A stretch of 64,000 nt of DNA from assembly GCA_029962745.1 (NCBI GenBank), contig CM057158.1:5450602-5514601 (forward strand), read 5' to 3'. The notes under the pieces are model-generated. The model was given only the letters and a program-made list of their open reading frames with translations, was not told the DNA's origin and made no database searches. The DNA comes from Echinometra lucunter. Lineage: Eukaryota > Echinodermata > Echinoidea > Camarodonta > Echinometridae. Position numbers and translations under genes: made by a program. This document shows, in pieces, positions 1 through 12,274 of this stretch (position 1 is its first letter; each line of letters begins with the position of its first letter).

Positions 1-1026
1 ATACGTATAATTAATAGACTAATATATTATCAAGGAAATGAAAAGTATTACTCAAATTTCCAATTTTTTTTAAATGAAGATCAACAGCTTTCTAAATGTA
101 AGATTTTGAATTTTTAATGGATACTACCCATTAAGTGCACTGCACTAAATTATTCATGAGATTATTTGGAGAATCTGGAAATCAATTAGCTTTAATCATC
201 TTTTCACCCTTTTTGCTCGTCATATCCTGCTCCTTTTGTTTATCCCTTCAAGCAAGAGCTTCACCAACAGAATTCAATTGGACAGAAAGTAATCTTTTAA
301 TGGAACTTGTAGATAATAAAATGAATTTTTTCCTAATTTTTAAATTAATTTAATACATAGAGGAAAATGTTCATTTGTGACTGAATAATCCTATCTGTAT
401 CTACTTATTTTCTACAGGCTTTCAAACTTTCAAACTTTATTTATTTATTTATGTATATCACCTCTGTTGCACCTCTGTTGCACCACTTATAACCACTTAC
501 CATTTAGTTAGTGTGAAAGATGGTCACAGTTTCTTTTAAAGTGGTTTACCGCTGCATAATTATCTGAATGAACTTTCAGTATGCTCTCTGGTTACTTACG
601 TTTATAGATTCTTCCATGTTTTTCTTTTGCTCTATCACATTTCATTTCAACAGACCTGATTTACCATTACATAAAGGGTACCTTCAAAAAGTATTCTTTG
701 AGTTCATGTTGCTTGATACGAAACAAATGTAATGTTTGCACAGAGTAGAAAAGTACAAACTCAATGCCAAAAAATAATTCACTTGGAATAAGAGGATCCG
801 GCGTCTGCCATTACCAGATAAAAAGAACCATCATGCGTAATATCACTGTGAATCCGTCTCTGGATTATCTTGTCGCGTGTTCCACTTTGATACATCAATA
901 TCAACGGTTTACTTTGTTTTACCCTTTTCTTCTTCACCAGAGGCAAGTCTGTTCTTTCACATTACTTGTTTATAATGCAAGAGGCCATCTGCACAAAGCA
1001 TGCTGGTTTGCACATGGAAAGTGAAA
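1..1026. other. Intergenic, no gene recognised
   Basis: AT-rich sequence with short open frames only. None shows a family motif, codon bias or convincing splice sites on either strand. I see nothing else I can support here. Confidence 0.5.
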
Positions 1027-1156
1027 CAATGGGTCCCCATTGAAATTGAAATTGAAAGGTCGATTTCATTGGGTCAATGGGGACCAATTGCCAATAGGGA
1101 CCAATTGTTTTTTTTTAATGGGTAGATTTCAACAGGTTAATGGGGACCCATTGAAA
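1027..1156. repeat. Small foldback repeat built from ATGGGGACC words
   Basis: The segment begins with CAATGGGTCCCCATTG and ends with AATGGGGACCCATTG. In between, the words TGGGGACC and GGTCCCCA recur several times in both orientations, so the stretch can fold on itself. This is the first of several elements in the window whose interior is a short word alternating with its reverse complement. Confidence 0.55.
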
Positions 1157-1295
1157 CTTGAACCATACAATACTCTCCCTCTTTAACTGTAATGCTTTTC
1201 ACTTGATACGTTTTGATTCATATCAAAACAACCTTTCAAAACAACCTTTCATATTCTGCACAAGATAGGCATGAATTTTCATCTTGAATTGTCAT

Positions 1296-1300
<5 letters not shown>

Positions 1301-1349
<49 letters not shown>
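1301..1349. repeat. (CT)n microsatellite
   Basis: Uninterrupted CT dinucleotide run of about 49 bases. Confidence 0.95.
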
Positions 1350-1353
<4 letters not shown>

Positions 1354-1621
1354 AATATATCATTCAAGTGTTGTTGGATCATATTTCCCTAGTGCCAAAA
1401 CATTAAACTTATATTACATATCAGCAGTTTTTGTATGAACCTAAAGCGGAAATACCAATATTCTGAATGACTGTAAATTAAGACAACATGTATTCTTGGA
1501 TAAATTGTTTTCAGGAAGATGAGATTGCTTCAGAACAAACAGGGAAATGAGAATTGTTCATCTTGACTTATCAAATGCCGGATCAAATGTCCCTCTCAGG
1601 GCCCTCTGGGAGAACAGTGCA

Positions 1622-1867
1622 TACACTCTTATTTCCACGGTGTAAAATTGACTCGGAAATGGTGTCAGCTGGGAGTCAACTCTATTCCGAGCTGAAGTGA
1701 ATCGGATTCCGAATTAATTTGACTCGGAATGGTGTGGCATTAGCTGAGCATCGACTCAATTCCGAGTCCAAGTAACTAGGAAAACGAGTCACTTTAACTC
1801 GGAATAGAGTTGACTCCCAGCTGACGCCGTTTCCGAGTCAATTTGACACCGTGGAAATAAGAGTGTA
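1622..1867. repeat. MITE-like foldback element, CACTCTTATTT termini
   Basis: The left end TACACTCTTATTTCCACGG is matched in inverse at the right end by CCGTGGAAATAAGAGTGTA. The two arms pair for roughly 80 bases each, and the interior is dense in GACTCGGAA and its complement TTCCGAGTC. A TA flanks the TIR on each side, which could be a TA target duplication (Tc1/mariner-like), although AGTGCA is also present on both sides. No coding capacity. Confidence 0.8.
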
Positions 1868-1905
1868 GTGCACAGTGCTGAAGAGGATACCTAGGGTAAA
1901 CAAGA

Positions 1906-1939
<34 letters not shown>
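1906..1939. repeat. (CAT)n microsatellite
   Basis: CAT trinucleotide run of about 30 bases, followed by TTATTATCATTATT degenerate sequence. Confidence 0.9.
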
Positions 1940-1941
<2 letters not shown>

Positions 1942-2779
1942 CATCATTATAATTATTATCATTATTAAAGTTTTGTCCAAAGATATCTCCCAAATGACCG
2001 AACACTAATCTTATAATGCATAACAGCAGGTTGTTGTTTTTTTTAATAGAAAACTTGAAATAGCACTAAAATGTTGCTGTTGCATCTTCTAGAAGAAAAC
2101 ATTCTTTGACAATGTGGGCTTTGTGAGCAGCTCATGAGATCCTCATCTTAACTTTCCATCAGCCAATCACAAGTGCTATTCCCAAAACACTAAGTAATAC
2201 ATAAAACATGGACAGTGGCTCATACCAATGACATTTCCATGAATAAAACATATGGGTCATCAGGAATGTATTCAGTTACTTAACTCTCCCTAGTCCTTTA
2301 GGGTTAATGGAGGACAAGTAACAAAAATCTTACAGAGAAAAGTATAAGCAGAAGTAGAGAGGAATATCACTCTGCAAAAGCTTTGAAAGTTCTCTGCTAA
2401 CACCATAAAGATAGGAATAGGAAAGAATAAGTCATGTGCAAAAGACACTTATTTCAAAAGAATTAATACACATAATCACTTTCTGGAAAAGAGCCCTGCA
2501 TCCTTTTTACAATAAATGGGATTTAAACATGAAAGCATAAACACTGGCTTCATCAATGATTTCCATAATGTAGGTAATGGTATTGCAACAGATTGCTTTT
2601 TCTATCATCTGCAAAGAGAAGCTATGTCTTCATGAAAGAAAGACCCGTTAGGTCAGGATAACTTGTGTTCCAAAACGATTTTCTTAATATAACACAATGG
2701 CATTGTGCAGAAGTTGTTTTCATCATATTTTTAAAAGAACTTTCAGGATTAAAAAGAACTTTGTGTTGAATTGCCTTGG
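1940..2779 (-). other. 3' flank, probable 3' UTR of TMEM45-like gene
   Basis: This stretch directly follows the stop codon of the minus-strand TMEM45-like gene and lacks other coding signals, so part is probably 3' UTR. A minus-strand ATTAAA lies at about 2042-2047, but I could not confirm a cleavage site. Confidence 0.3.
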
Positions 2780-3694
2780 TCACGAGTAATCTGTTTTATA
2801 GCCCATGGCAATGACTTGCTCAGGAGTTAAAGGAATACCTCCTCTCTGCATCCATCCACTATATTTGGTGGACTTGGTTCCATAATAGAAATCGTCTTCA
2901 TCATCACTGTACAAATCAAAGTATTCCCAAGCATTGTCCCCACTTGGTTTTGAGGTGCTAACGACTTTTACTGTTTTCTTTAAGACGCGTATAACTATCC
3001 ATGCAAGCACACAATGCCAGATGAAAATGATGAAAACTGTAAGACCAACACCCTCGTCTCGTCTCCACTCCCTACCCGTCATGCTTAGTGTGCATCCTAT
3101 CTGGACGAACCAAGTACCCTGAACAAGAGAGCATCCACATCGAAGCCATGCGAGCTGTTCAAATTCTGGCACAAGCAGCTCTCCGACGACGACCAGCGCC
3201 GAGAAGTAAATGAGCGTACAGACAGGCGTATACATACACCTGTCGCAACCACTTGGCAAACTGTTCAGATGTGCTGCCACAATGGCATATTCGCAAAGCA
3301 GCGCAAACAATATACAAGGTTTGATCCACACACGCATCCAAGATGAATAAAAGTCACATAAAATTAAGACCACACTGTATAAGGCATATGGTAACCAGAT
3401 GACGTAGATAAACCACCGTGACTCTGTTGCTGTCGAGGGTGTTCCTTTGCCCTTCTCAAGTTGTGGCATCATCTCGATGAGGAGAAGGACAATGACGCTG
3501 GTTGCGACAAGGATGCCTTCGATCCAGGACCGCTTGAAGCACTGCTCAATCATGACACTCTCCATCTCCTCGTCAAGTTCAGTTTTCTCGCGGTAGCGCG
3601 TGAACTTCTCGTAGCTCTGCTTGAACGTCCAACCGATGGCGACGAAGAACATGAAGGATCCAAAGATGGTGAAGTCTTGCCAGGTGACAGCCAT
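2780..3694 (-). CDS. TMEM45 / DUF716-family multi-pass membrane protein
   Basis: The reading frame encodes 304 residues in a single exon. The C-terminal half carries the QGTWF motif (residues 192-196) followed by QIG, a short polar loop with EW, then a hydrophobic helix containing IWHC. This is the arrangement of TMEM45A/B (DUF716) proteins, whose human members are slightly shorter. Hydrophobic helices are visible near residues 9-24, 60-75, 94-114, 123-145, 157-178, 185-205 and 216-240, giving about seven membrane spans. An acidic tail (DLYSDDEDD, 260-268) follows the last one. Residues 30-50 form a charged loop rich in Glu and Lys. The start is the first in-frame ATG after the exon acceptor at 3802-3803 and has a good context (CCAAGATGG). 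The molecular function of DUF716 proteins is poorly defined; a membrane role is all that can be inferred. No frameshift or missing segment was seen. Confidence 0.85.
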   Translation of the reverse strand: MAVTWQDFTIFGSFMFFVAIGWTFKQSYEKFTRYREKTELDEEMESVMIEQCFKRSWIEGILVATSVIVLLLIEMMPQLEKGKGTPSTATESRWFIYVIWLPYALYSVVLILCDFYSSWMRVWIKPCILFALLCEYAIVAAHLNSLPSGCDRCMYTPVCTLIYFSALVVVGELLVPEFEQLAWLRCGCSLVQGTWFVQIGCTLSMTGREWRRDEGVGLTVFIIFIWHCVLAWIVIRVLKKTVKVVSTSKPSGDNAWEYFDLYSDDEDDFYYGTKSTKYSGWMQRGGIPLTPEQVIAMGYKTDYS

Positions 3695-3801
3695 CTTGGA
3701 TGACAGAGTAAGGAATGCCGATCTTTGTGAAGTTCACCTTCCCCAGCCAGCTAGGGTGATAGATCCTCCAAGCCTTGAGACATCATCAGTGAGCTGGAAT
3801 A
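3695..3801 (-). other. 5' UTR part of the TMEM45-like coding exon, with splice acceptor
   Basis: On the minus strand the pyrimidine tract CTCTCCTTTCTTTATCTAG ends at 3802 and gives a strong 3' splice site. The 107 bases from 3801 to the ATG are therefore UTR, and at least one upstream non-coding exon must lie to the right. I did not locate it with confidence; 31971-32560 is one candidate. Confidence 0.6.
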
Positions 3802-3803
3802 CT

Positions 3804-5265
3804 AGATAAAGAAAGGAGAGTGAGAAAATAAGCATTTGTGTTGACGAAACTTTGTAGTGTGAAAATCTGCATATTCAGCTGACTTGCAGCGAAGAGCTTG
3901 ATAGGTAATATTCATGTACAGGTTCCTATAGTACAAGTTTCAATGAGATACATCCTCTTCCACAGGAAAGTAGAAACGGGCCCTTTATAAAAAAAAGTAC
4001 ATGGTTTTATAGAAAGGTGGTTGCTAAAACAGGTTAACAATGATTACGGTGCCTCTAGCAAGGATAAGATGGGATGTCTTGTAATATTTCTTCATAATGA
4101 CAATCAATGGCATTTGCTCCATTGAAAGACAGTCATTCCTGATTTGTTCCAGAACCTATGTCATGATTATAAAAGGTTTGGATAAGTATAGTCATAGTTT
4201 GTCATTGTGCATTTTAATGATGGCAATTTCTTGATGATTATGGCAGTGCATTACACTCTTTGTACATGGCTATCTACTGCCTTTTTGATGAGCACATGCA
4301 CTGAATGCACAAAACACGTAAAAGCCATACATAGCAGCTCCTTAAAATATTAAGTGATTGTTTGCATCAGACACACAGGCAAGTACTAAAATTAGCCTTG
4401 ACATCCCTACCAAGGAAACAGAGATAGAGGGATAGACAGAGACAGAAAGATACATTTGTTTGGATAGATACATTTGTGTAGACAGAGATATAGATAGAAA
4501 GAGAGATAAGGTAGAGAGAGAGCAAGAGAGAGAGGGATAGACAGACAGATAGATATATATAGATAGAGACAAAGAGAGAGAAAGAAAGATAGATATGGTA
4601 GAGAGAAAGAGAGATAGATAAACAGATAGATAAATAGAGATAGAGATAGAGAGAGGGAGAGAGAGGGAGAGAGATATGTTTGGGGAAAGAGGGTATGGGG
4701 AGATCATGGAAGAATACAGAGAATGTCAACATGATCAAAGAGGAAAAAAGGAAAGAGGATGCAAATATGATCTCTTTATGTCTCATTTTTACAGAAGAAT
4801 ACAGACAAGTTCAGAAACAAATAAGACATTCAATGAGAGAAAAGAAAAGAGGAAGAACATCACATGATACAATTACTATCAATGATGTATTTTACACACA
4901 TCAATCCCTCTCTTAATGTCTCATTAATAAAGCATGAGTCTCACAGCCTCTCAGGTAAAACAGTAAGTGCAACTAGAACTTCCACTTCATCATGAATACC
5001 TGATATGTTGATTTACAATCAGTGTACATTCAAATACAGTATTCCAAGTAGATATACATTTCCTCACAGTTTGAAACTTGAGTGGATCACTACTGATTTC
5101 AAGGAAAGAAGGAATGCAAAGGATAAGTGGAAATACTTCACCCCAAGGGCTTCATAGATAAAGACAATTCTGATATCAAATGAAGATAGATTATCGTAAT
5201 GACATCCGACTCTTTCCAAACTGGGGAAGAAATAGCTAGGTACTTGGTAGCGCAATGAAGAGAGA
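3804..5265. other. Non-coding, with degenerate GATA/GAGA repeat
   Basis: No gene recognised. About 4410-4675 is a long imperfect (GAGA)n/(GATA)n purine-rich microsatellite. Open frames read through it encode only Ser/Leu/Ile/Tyr-rich low-complexity sequence. Confidence 0.6.
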
Positions 5266-5398
5266 CCTGGGCCCTGCAAAATACAATCAGTCTTACGACT
5301 GATTTGAATGGTAAGTCTATGGCAAACCATGTACTACCACTCAAGAGTTACAATTGATCGTAAGATTGATTGTATCTCTTTATGTTACAGGCCCCTGG
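5266..5398. repeat. Foldback MITE, GTAACATAAAGAGATAC family, copy 1
   Basis: The ends are CCTGGGCCCTG and CAGGCCCCTGG. The arms share TACAATCA(A/G)TCTTACGA in inverse orientation, and the loop contains TCTATGGCAAACCATGTACT. Two more copies lie at 20185-20317 and 20319-20438. Length is about 133 bp, with no coding capacity. Confidence 0.85.
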
Positions 5399-6906
5399 AT
5401 AATAAATGAATGTCTCGTAAATGGATGAAGTCACTGTATTCCTATGGAAATGGAAGATTCGTGTTCCAGGCAGAGCGAAGAAAGTCAAACAGAGTCAGAA
5501 TCTGCATTCATCACAAGCTGATGAAAAGATCTTTCCTACTGTACATCCATGACATGAACGAAATGCTTCTCAGCATATCTTGTAGGCAGTGAGGGGTCTC
5601 TATAGGGGTACATACATGACATAGGGCTTTGAACTGTTGCACAGAAAAGCCCAACAAAATCATCGATAATGCAAAGACCTTTTTAAGGTGAGAACAAAAT
5701 GCTTTCCTGAATATATTACAGCCAGTTAGGGTATAATGGGAAAGCATCATCCATGGCCTCGGGCACCAACCCAAGATGGAGATTGTGATAAACGAGGAAT
5801 AGCAGCAGATGAAAAAAAAAAACCTTCCTCCAGCCAACCTTGAAATGGCATTTCTTGCAGATTTCTACTCTCTGAGTTGAAATCTATTTTTCAGGTAGTC
5901 ATTTATTGATTTGGAGTGGAAAAAAACCCTTTCAAAATATTGGATTTCACTCTCAAAAGAGTAAAAAAAAAACCCCACTACTTGTGAGAGGATTCCACTA
6001 TCATTTGGAGTGGATTCAAATCTAAAAGAAAAAAAAAGCTCCCTTCAGACATCCTACAAATTAACAGCATTCCTTAATTACAGGAGTGGAAATGTAGAAT
6101 CCATGGTAAAACTAAAAAAACAACTCCTTTCAGACATCCTTCGAATCACATAATTCGCATATGGTAACTCTCCCTTTCTTAATGTGTAAATGAATGATGT
6201 TGACATGGTTGAGGAGATTTAAAAAAAAACAAACACAAACACAAATAAAGCAGAGGCAAAAATGATCTTTTGTTCCCCATGGTGGGGAAAAAGGTGTGGA
6301 CCAATAAAATTCTTATAAGGTTAGCACAAAATATAATGTGACATGTACTCCTGCACAGCTTTTTGGCGAAACTGTCTTTTGTCATGTTTTTAGAAAGTGA
6401 ACTTAATCATTGATATGTACAGGTACAAGCACATCTCATTATCATAAATGGCACCATTTACAGAGCCATATAATTTTCATGTGCACATTTTTTTAACATC
6501 AACTGATGATGAGAGCCTCTTACAGTAATTTTTTTTTGTGTGTGTGTGTGGTGGTGGTGGTGGTGCTCGACAGGCATGTTGATGGTCCTTTTCTTTCCTT
6601 TTTTTTTCTGAGATTGCCATTTTCTTTCACTATCTGTTTTTCTGTTACTGGAAATGAAATAACATAAAAACAAAATCCTACCGATACCAACTGTAGATAT
6701 CAGCCATACAGGATAATGATCTCTATTTGTTTATCCCATGTGTTTATATTTCTTTACCATAAGTACTGCCTGTCTCTTCATTCTTATTCCAAAGAGATAT
6801 CAATAGGAGATTATCATAAATCTGTTTCTTTAGTCTGATATGATAGTGTATGGATATCATCCCTACTAGGAACCTTCATTTTTCATTCCTGAATATTTTC
6901 AGTATA
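5399..6906. other. Non-coding, no gene recognised
   Basis: Around 5860-6180 the words GGAGTGGA and TTCCACT recur in both orientations with TTTCAGACATCCT repeated, suggesting a decayed foldback repeat. A (TG)n/(GGT)n patch lies at 6536-6565. No coding signal was found. Confidence 0.4.
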
Positions 6907-6909
6907 ATC

Positions 6910-6942
<33 letters not shown>

Positions 6943-7012
6943 TTCTGGATTTATAAAGTGCCTAATACATCTCCAAGAGAGAGTCTCTAAGTGCTTTACA
7001 GAAGTATACATA
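6907..7012. repeat. (AAT)n plus interspersed-repeat fragment
   Basis: A run of AAT triplets is followed by a segment containing TTTATAAAGTGCCTAATACAT and CTCTAAGTGCTTTACA. This resembles a dispersed repeat often seen in marine invertebrate genomic DNA. The family assignment is from memory and uncertain. Confidence 0.45.
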
Positions 7013-7469
7013 ACAGTGTCCTTTAGTTCTTATTCATAAAGCATTAAAAAATTCATACTCCATGTATCATGCAACTGTTCATTCATTCCCCTATATTATC
7101 AGCAGATAAATCCTTATTGGGAATAGACCATCACCATTTAGTACCTTTCATGTTTTAGTACACAGATACGTCTAATTCTTTGCTCACTGACAGGTTTAAT
7201 ACCAATTCAATTTCAAATATTGTATCATGTAGCCCTATACACATGTACTTCAATCCGATAAGCTCTTCTGTGGTGCAGCAGTGACATGGAATATTTCAAA
7301 GAAAGTCGATGCAGATGTAATCCTTCAATGTCTGGAAATTCTGGATTTTTCGTAACTCTCCAGGGTAGCGGAAAGTCACACCAGACTTAGGTCGAAACCC
7401 TCACATGAACAGCTAATGGAGCTACATTTCAAACTCGGAAGTGGTGCGGTATCATCGGTGTTAAGCAAT

Positions 7470-7800
7470 TTGGGGTGAAAGAGAAAGAGAGAGAGGGGGA
7501 GAGAGGGGGGGTGGGAGGAGGGAGGATAAGGGAAGAAGGAAGAAGGGGTTACGGGGGAGAGGAAGGGGAAAGGAAAGCGGGAGCGGGAGGGAAAGAGGGA
7601 GGTGGAGGGGAAAAGGGCAGGAAGGAGGAAGGATGGGAGGGAGGGAGGAAGGGTTGGAGAGGAGGGAGGGGAGAGATGGTAGAGGGGAGGAGTAAGGGAG
7701 GGATTGAAAAAGATGGAAGGAGGGAGGGGAGGGAGGACAGTGGGGAGGGAGGACAGAAGGGAGGGAAAGAGAGAGGGAAAGAGAGAGACAGAGAGAGCAT
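7470..7800. repeat. Polypurine tract, (GGGA)n/(GGAA)n-rich
   Basis: About 330 bases are almost entirely purine on the plus strand, with blocks of GGGAGG, GAAGG and AGAG. Both strands remain open for about 120 codons only because the composition lacks T; the translations are low complexity. The tract could form triplex or G-quadruplex structures. Confidence 0.85.
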
Positions 7801-9746
7801 AGAGTACATGGATATAAGGTCTCCCTCACATTGCATCAAATGAACAGAAGATAAGAGTAGACAAGTTACCCATTAGCTTGGCTCATAAATTGCACAGGGG
7901 AATTCACGTTCCCTACTTTCACTCACTTTGCACCATGCCACTTCCAAATCTACTACTCTTCATTCCCTTGTTCCATTTCAGGTGACTCTACCCAAATTAA
8001 CAATCACTCATCAATTTGGACTTTCACCTCGACTATCTGTTCTGGTCCCCCAATCTAGATACAGCTAATGTGCAACTTGAAAGCTAGAGTGTTTTAAAGA
8101 TACTATTTCGCACTTGAAAATGTAAGTTGAGAAATTGGTCAACAATGTTTTCATGGGAAAACAATATGATTGTGGATGGTGGTGGTGATTCCCTTGAAAG
8201 TATCCCTCCACTCATCATAAACTCCACTCATCATAAACTGAATGTGTTTGTAATGTTATTTCAAGGTTATTCAAAGAGTCCATCCAAGTGTTAATATTAA
8301 TAAGATCTACTCTTATTTTCCGTTCTAAATACTGATCAATTTACACAAAGCCTTTCTTTTTTTACTTAAATGCTATAAGAAAACAGATAACTAAAAACTA
8401 GAGCAAGCATGTAAGAATGGTTAATATTATCTAGAGCTTTTGCTTATGGCTGCTTTCTATGCATGGTTCCAAATACCTGCACTATCTGTTGCAAAGAGAA
8501 TTATGCAGTGGCAAAATAGAAACAAAAATATAAGAGGAGAAGGGGTAGAGGAAGAGAGGGTGTGTGTGTGTGTGTGTGTGTGTGTTATCAGCATACACTT
8601 GAAGATAGGAATATCACTAAAGAGAGAGAGAGAGAGATAGAGAAGGAGAGAAAAGAAATGTAATTCATAAGCAATGGAAGACAAGATAGAAATATGAAGA
8701 GAGATAGAGCAAGAGAGGGACGAGAGACATGAAAACAAGATGCACAAAATGTAATTTATAAGCGCTGGAAGGCGAGAACCTTGTTGACAATGTATAAACC
8801 TGCACTTGTTCAAATCACTTGTTGGCTCTATTTATATTTACCAGGCACTCTAGAGTCAAAGGATATACGATGGATCAATATTGACTGAATTTGTAAAGAT
8901 CCGCCAAACTCCATGCATGTGTCTGTAGTCATATATGCATTACACTGAAGTCAACTGAAGAGTTAAATATAATAATATTTTTAATTATAGGAGAAGCTAT
9001 GATCCAGGAAATGTGATTTATTTCCCTGATAAACATGGAACTCAAGCAGTTTTGTAAAGGAAGAATGAATGTAGAAAGATTTCTGCAGATTTTCATGTTA
9101 TGCCTTTACCAACTTAAGCAATTTTGTCTTTTGTTCATCCTGTGACATGTAAAACAAAAGTACAAGCTTCTGAATTTATCAGGGCACTCTATCATAAAAA
9201 TCAGGAGAGGTCTTCTTAGATTTGTTTTACAGTGGATAAATTCTGAGATTTTAAGTCAGTGAAATGAAATACATTTAAAACCTTTTTGAAATTGGTATTC
9301 TGAGAAAAATTTCAGTGAGAATTTATCTCATCTATAAGACATGCCAATTTATGATGCAGTAATTAATGAGAAATGTCACACTGAACTCTCATCGTACTCA
9401 GCCAATAAAGTAGCTTTTTGCCAATAAGTGGTGTAAAACAGAATGCAAATGTGTCATTCGAATAAATTCACCACGCTTACATAAAAGCACAAGCGCATTT
9501 TGCTGGCATGACCTCAGTATTTTCATAGGTTTTAGATTATCATTTCAGACATTATATAATATTAGTCAACAAAAATCTTTGAATTCTATTTCATCAACCT
9601 GCAGGAATGTTTTTTTAGTATTACAGTCAATAATTAGAGCATTCTTTAAATACTTCTGTAGCACTGAATTTGTCAAGAAGTGCTGTGGACATACCAGATG
9701 TCTGAGAGCCCGTACCCTATTTTCAAAGTTTCATTTGATTTCTTCC
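7801..9746. other. Non-coding with (TG)n and (AG)n runs
   Basis: A (TG)n run lies at about 8560-8584 and an (AG)n run at about 8621-8637. I see no supported gene in this stretch. Confidence 0.5.
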
Positions 9747-10315
9747 TTAAAGGGTAAGTCCACCCTAGAAGTTTCACTGCTTCAATAAAAGGAGATAAAT
9801 TTGAACAGCATTTTAAAAAAAAGAAATGAGCAAAATCGGTCAAAGAATAAGAAAATTACACTCATTTACATTTTCTAGTAAATTACTCTCAGCTCTGCAA
9901 ATTGGCAACATTGATGACATCATATGCGAGCAGGTCTCCATTCCCCTGTAAATGAAATTTCACATTTTCTCAATTTTCTTGGAAATTGCACATTTTCTTA
10001 CCCCATAGTCAAAGTATGTTATGTAAAAAGCAATTCTTCTGAACATACATTGATTATGGGGGTTAGAAAATGTGTAACTTCCAAGAAAATTGAGAAAATG
10101 TGAAATTTCATGTACAAAGTGAATGGAGACCTGCTCGCATATGATGTCATCAGTGTTGCCAATTTGCAGAGCCGAGAGTATTTTACTAGAAAACGTAAAT
10201 TAGTGTAATTTTCTTATTCTTTGACCGATTTTGCTCATTTCTTTTTTAAAATGCTGTTCAAGTTTATCTCCTTTTATTGAAACAGTGAAACTTCTAGGGT
10301 GGACTTATCCTTTAA
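9747..10315. mobile_element. Long foldback transposon (near-perfect 569-bp palindrome), copy 1
   Basis: The left end TTAAAGGGTAAGTCCACCCT is matched inversely by the right end, and the two halves pair nearly throughout, meeting near 10030. Recognisable mirrored blocks are ATATGCGAGCAGGTCTCCAT, ATTTTCTCAATTTTCTTGGA and ACTATGGGGTAAGAAAA with their complements. TTAA stands at both outer ends, which could be a target duplication. A second copy is at 31209-31767. No transposase reading frame is present, so it is non-autonomous. Confidence 0.85.
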
Positions 10316-11805
10316 AGTAAGATGGCCATAAGAGCAAAAGCTGCACCTACCATATCTTCAGCTGTAATTGGTATGCTTGAGGTAAAAGGGAATGAGATCA
10401 AATTGAGATAAAATCTGAGAAAATTTCTGAATACTGATTTCATTTCAAAGATAAAAAGAAAAATATTTTCGAAATGAAATAGTGCTTAGAATACCCACCC
10501 AGATTTTGTAGACCATCTTGACTTATTAAAACCACACAAAGCTAGTTGTCAAACATGTTGTATGACCTTAAACTGTACAATACTATATTCTATGAACCCC
10601 GACGTATATACCTGTAGTCAGAAAATTATAGGAAAATCAAATATTTCTGATGTATTTGTGTAATGCATTAGTATAGTTAAGTACATGTAGGCCTATGTGC
10701 AGGAATACGTGTACATGCATTATATTGTCTGTTATATCTGCATGTGTTTGTATGCCGGTAACTGAGAATGACAGAACCATTCATATCACTCTGTGAGCTT
10801 TTGCCCATAGCAACAAAATTATACCCATCATCACTTAGGTACACAGATAGCTCTACTGGTTACCGAACGTGTTTTATTTCAAAAACACATGCAGCGGTGT
10901 GTTATTCTCAACAACGAAACTGATATTGCGTCTTATTATGTGAGTACCATAATTAGCCTTGCTAGATACTCCCTGGAACATCACTTCACTTTGTTTCTAA
11001 ACCTTCCATTTTGGAACAAACACAAAATGTCAAGGTGTGGATCCAGCAGCCGCAAAGGAGGCACTGTCTTGAACTGCACAGACACTTCATGAGAGTGTGG
11101 GGTTGTGGGGGGGGGGTGGTAAATAATGTAATAGTGGTAACATACATGTGCATTTTCACATGCATTCCTCTCTTCCCACTTTTTCTTACACTCCCCCTCT
11201 CTCTTTGTTATAAAGGGAGGGGGAGGGAAGGGGGAGGGGGAGGGGGAGGCCCATGCAAGGGCACAATTTTATTAATGTTTCGTTACATAGTCTGAATGCT
11301 GATGTCAATATAACACAAAATGGAGACTCATATTTTACAACAAACAAGCATATCCATGCCCAAATGCTGCCTGTAGCACTGACATTATAGAGTTTTCACT
11401 CAATCTTGGCTCTAACATTAAAAAAATGGGGAAAATGTGTCATAGAAAGAAAAAAGTTGACTAAAGAACAGAATTCTCTATAAAAAGCACACTACAGGAT
11501 TGCTCTAATTTTTACTACGAAACCAATGTAAATGTAAATATCAGTAGGAATTATATAAGAAGAATGCACGAGACAAGACATGAAATAAATGCAGAATCTA
11601 CAGTCTGCTTTCTTCATGAATTATGTATGCTATTTTGCTGTAATGCATATTACAGTCTTTCTCACAATGAAAATGAGCTGCAGAACTATATTTCTGTATA
11701 TTTCATCAGGCTGACAGTGAGAAAAATGAGGTACCTGAGATGTAGAACATGAAAAGATTTGCAAAATGATCTGTCTTCTGAGTTTAATCTCCTTTAGGAA
11801 AAATA
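10316..11805. other. Non-coding, no gene recognised
   Basis: Mostly unique AT-rich sequence with short G-rich patches (about 11100-11117 and 11215-11250). No open frame has family motifs or supported splice sites. Confidence 0.5.
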
Positions 11806-11914
11806 GAGAAAGGGAGAGAGGGAGAGAGAGAGAGAGACAGAGAGACAGAGAGAGACAGAGAGAGACAAAGAGAGAGAGAGAGAGATAGAGAGACAGAGAG
11901 GGAGAGAGAGAGAC

Positions 11915-11955
<41 letters not shown>
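11806..11955. repeat. (AG)n/(GACA)n purine-rich microsatellite
   Basis: About 150 bases of GAGA with interspersed GACAGAGA units. Antisense open frames here are Ser/Leu repeats and are not genes. Confidence 0.9.
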
Positions 11956-11957
<2 letters not shown>

Positions 11958-12274
11958 GAGGTAGAGGCATGGTAGAGGTACAGGAACATTTTCTGTGAGA
12001 GGGCTGATGCCTTTTGACCAAATATCAAGTTACAAATGTCAGAATTTTCTGACAAGAAAAAAAAAAGGAAAGGAAAGGAAAAGTAAAAAATGTTTAGTAT
12101 TATCCAGGTACTATGCTACCTGAATATGAAATGGTGATTGCTAGTATTAAAAAGCTCTATGACTTCAGCCCCCCCCCCCCAACTTCTAAACATTTCAAGG
12201 AATCCCCTTTCTCAAGACAGAGAATAGGCAATTTAATGGCATTTTCATTCATGTAACAAGGCAAACGCCAAGCG

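Noticed and set aside
4342..4786. Antisense open frames of 120-139 codons
   Set aside because: They run through a GAGA/GATA microsatellite and encode Ser/Leu/Ile/Tyr repeats only.
7461..7843. Open frames of about 120 codons on both strands
   Set aside because: Produced by a polypurine tract lacking stop codons; translations are Gly/Glu/Arg or Ser/Leu/Pro low complexity.
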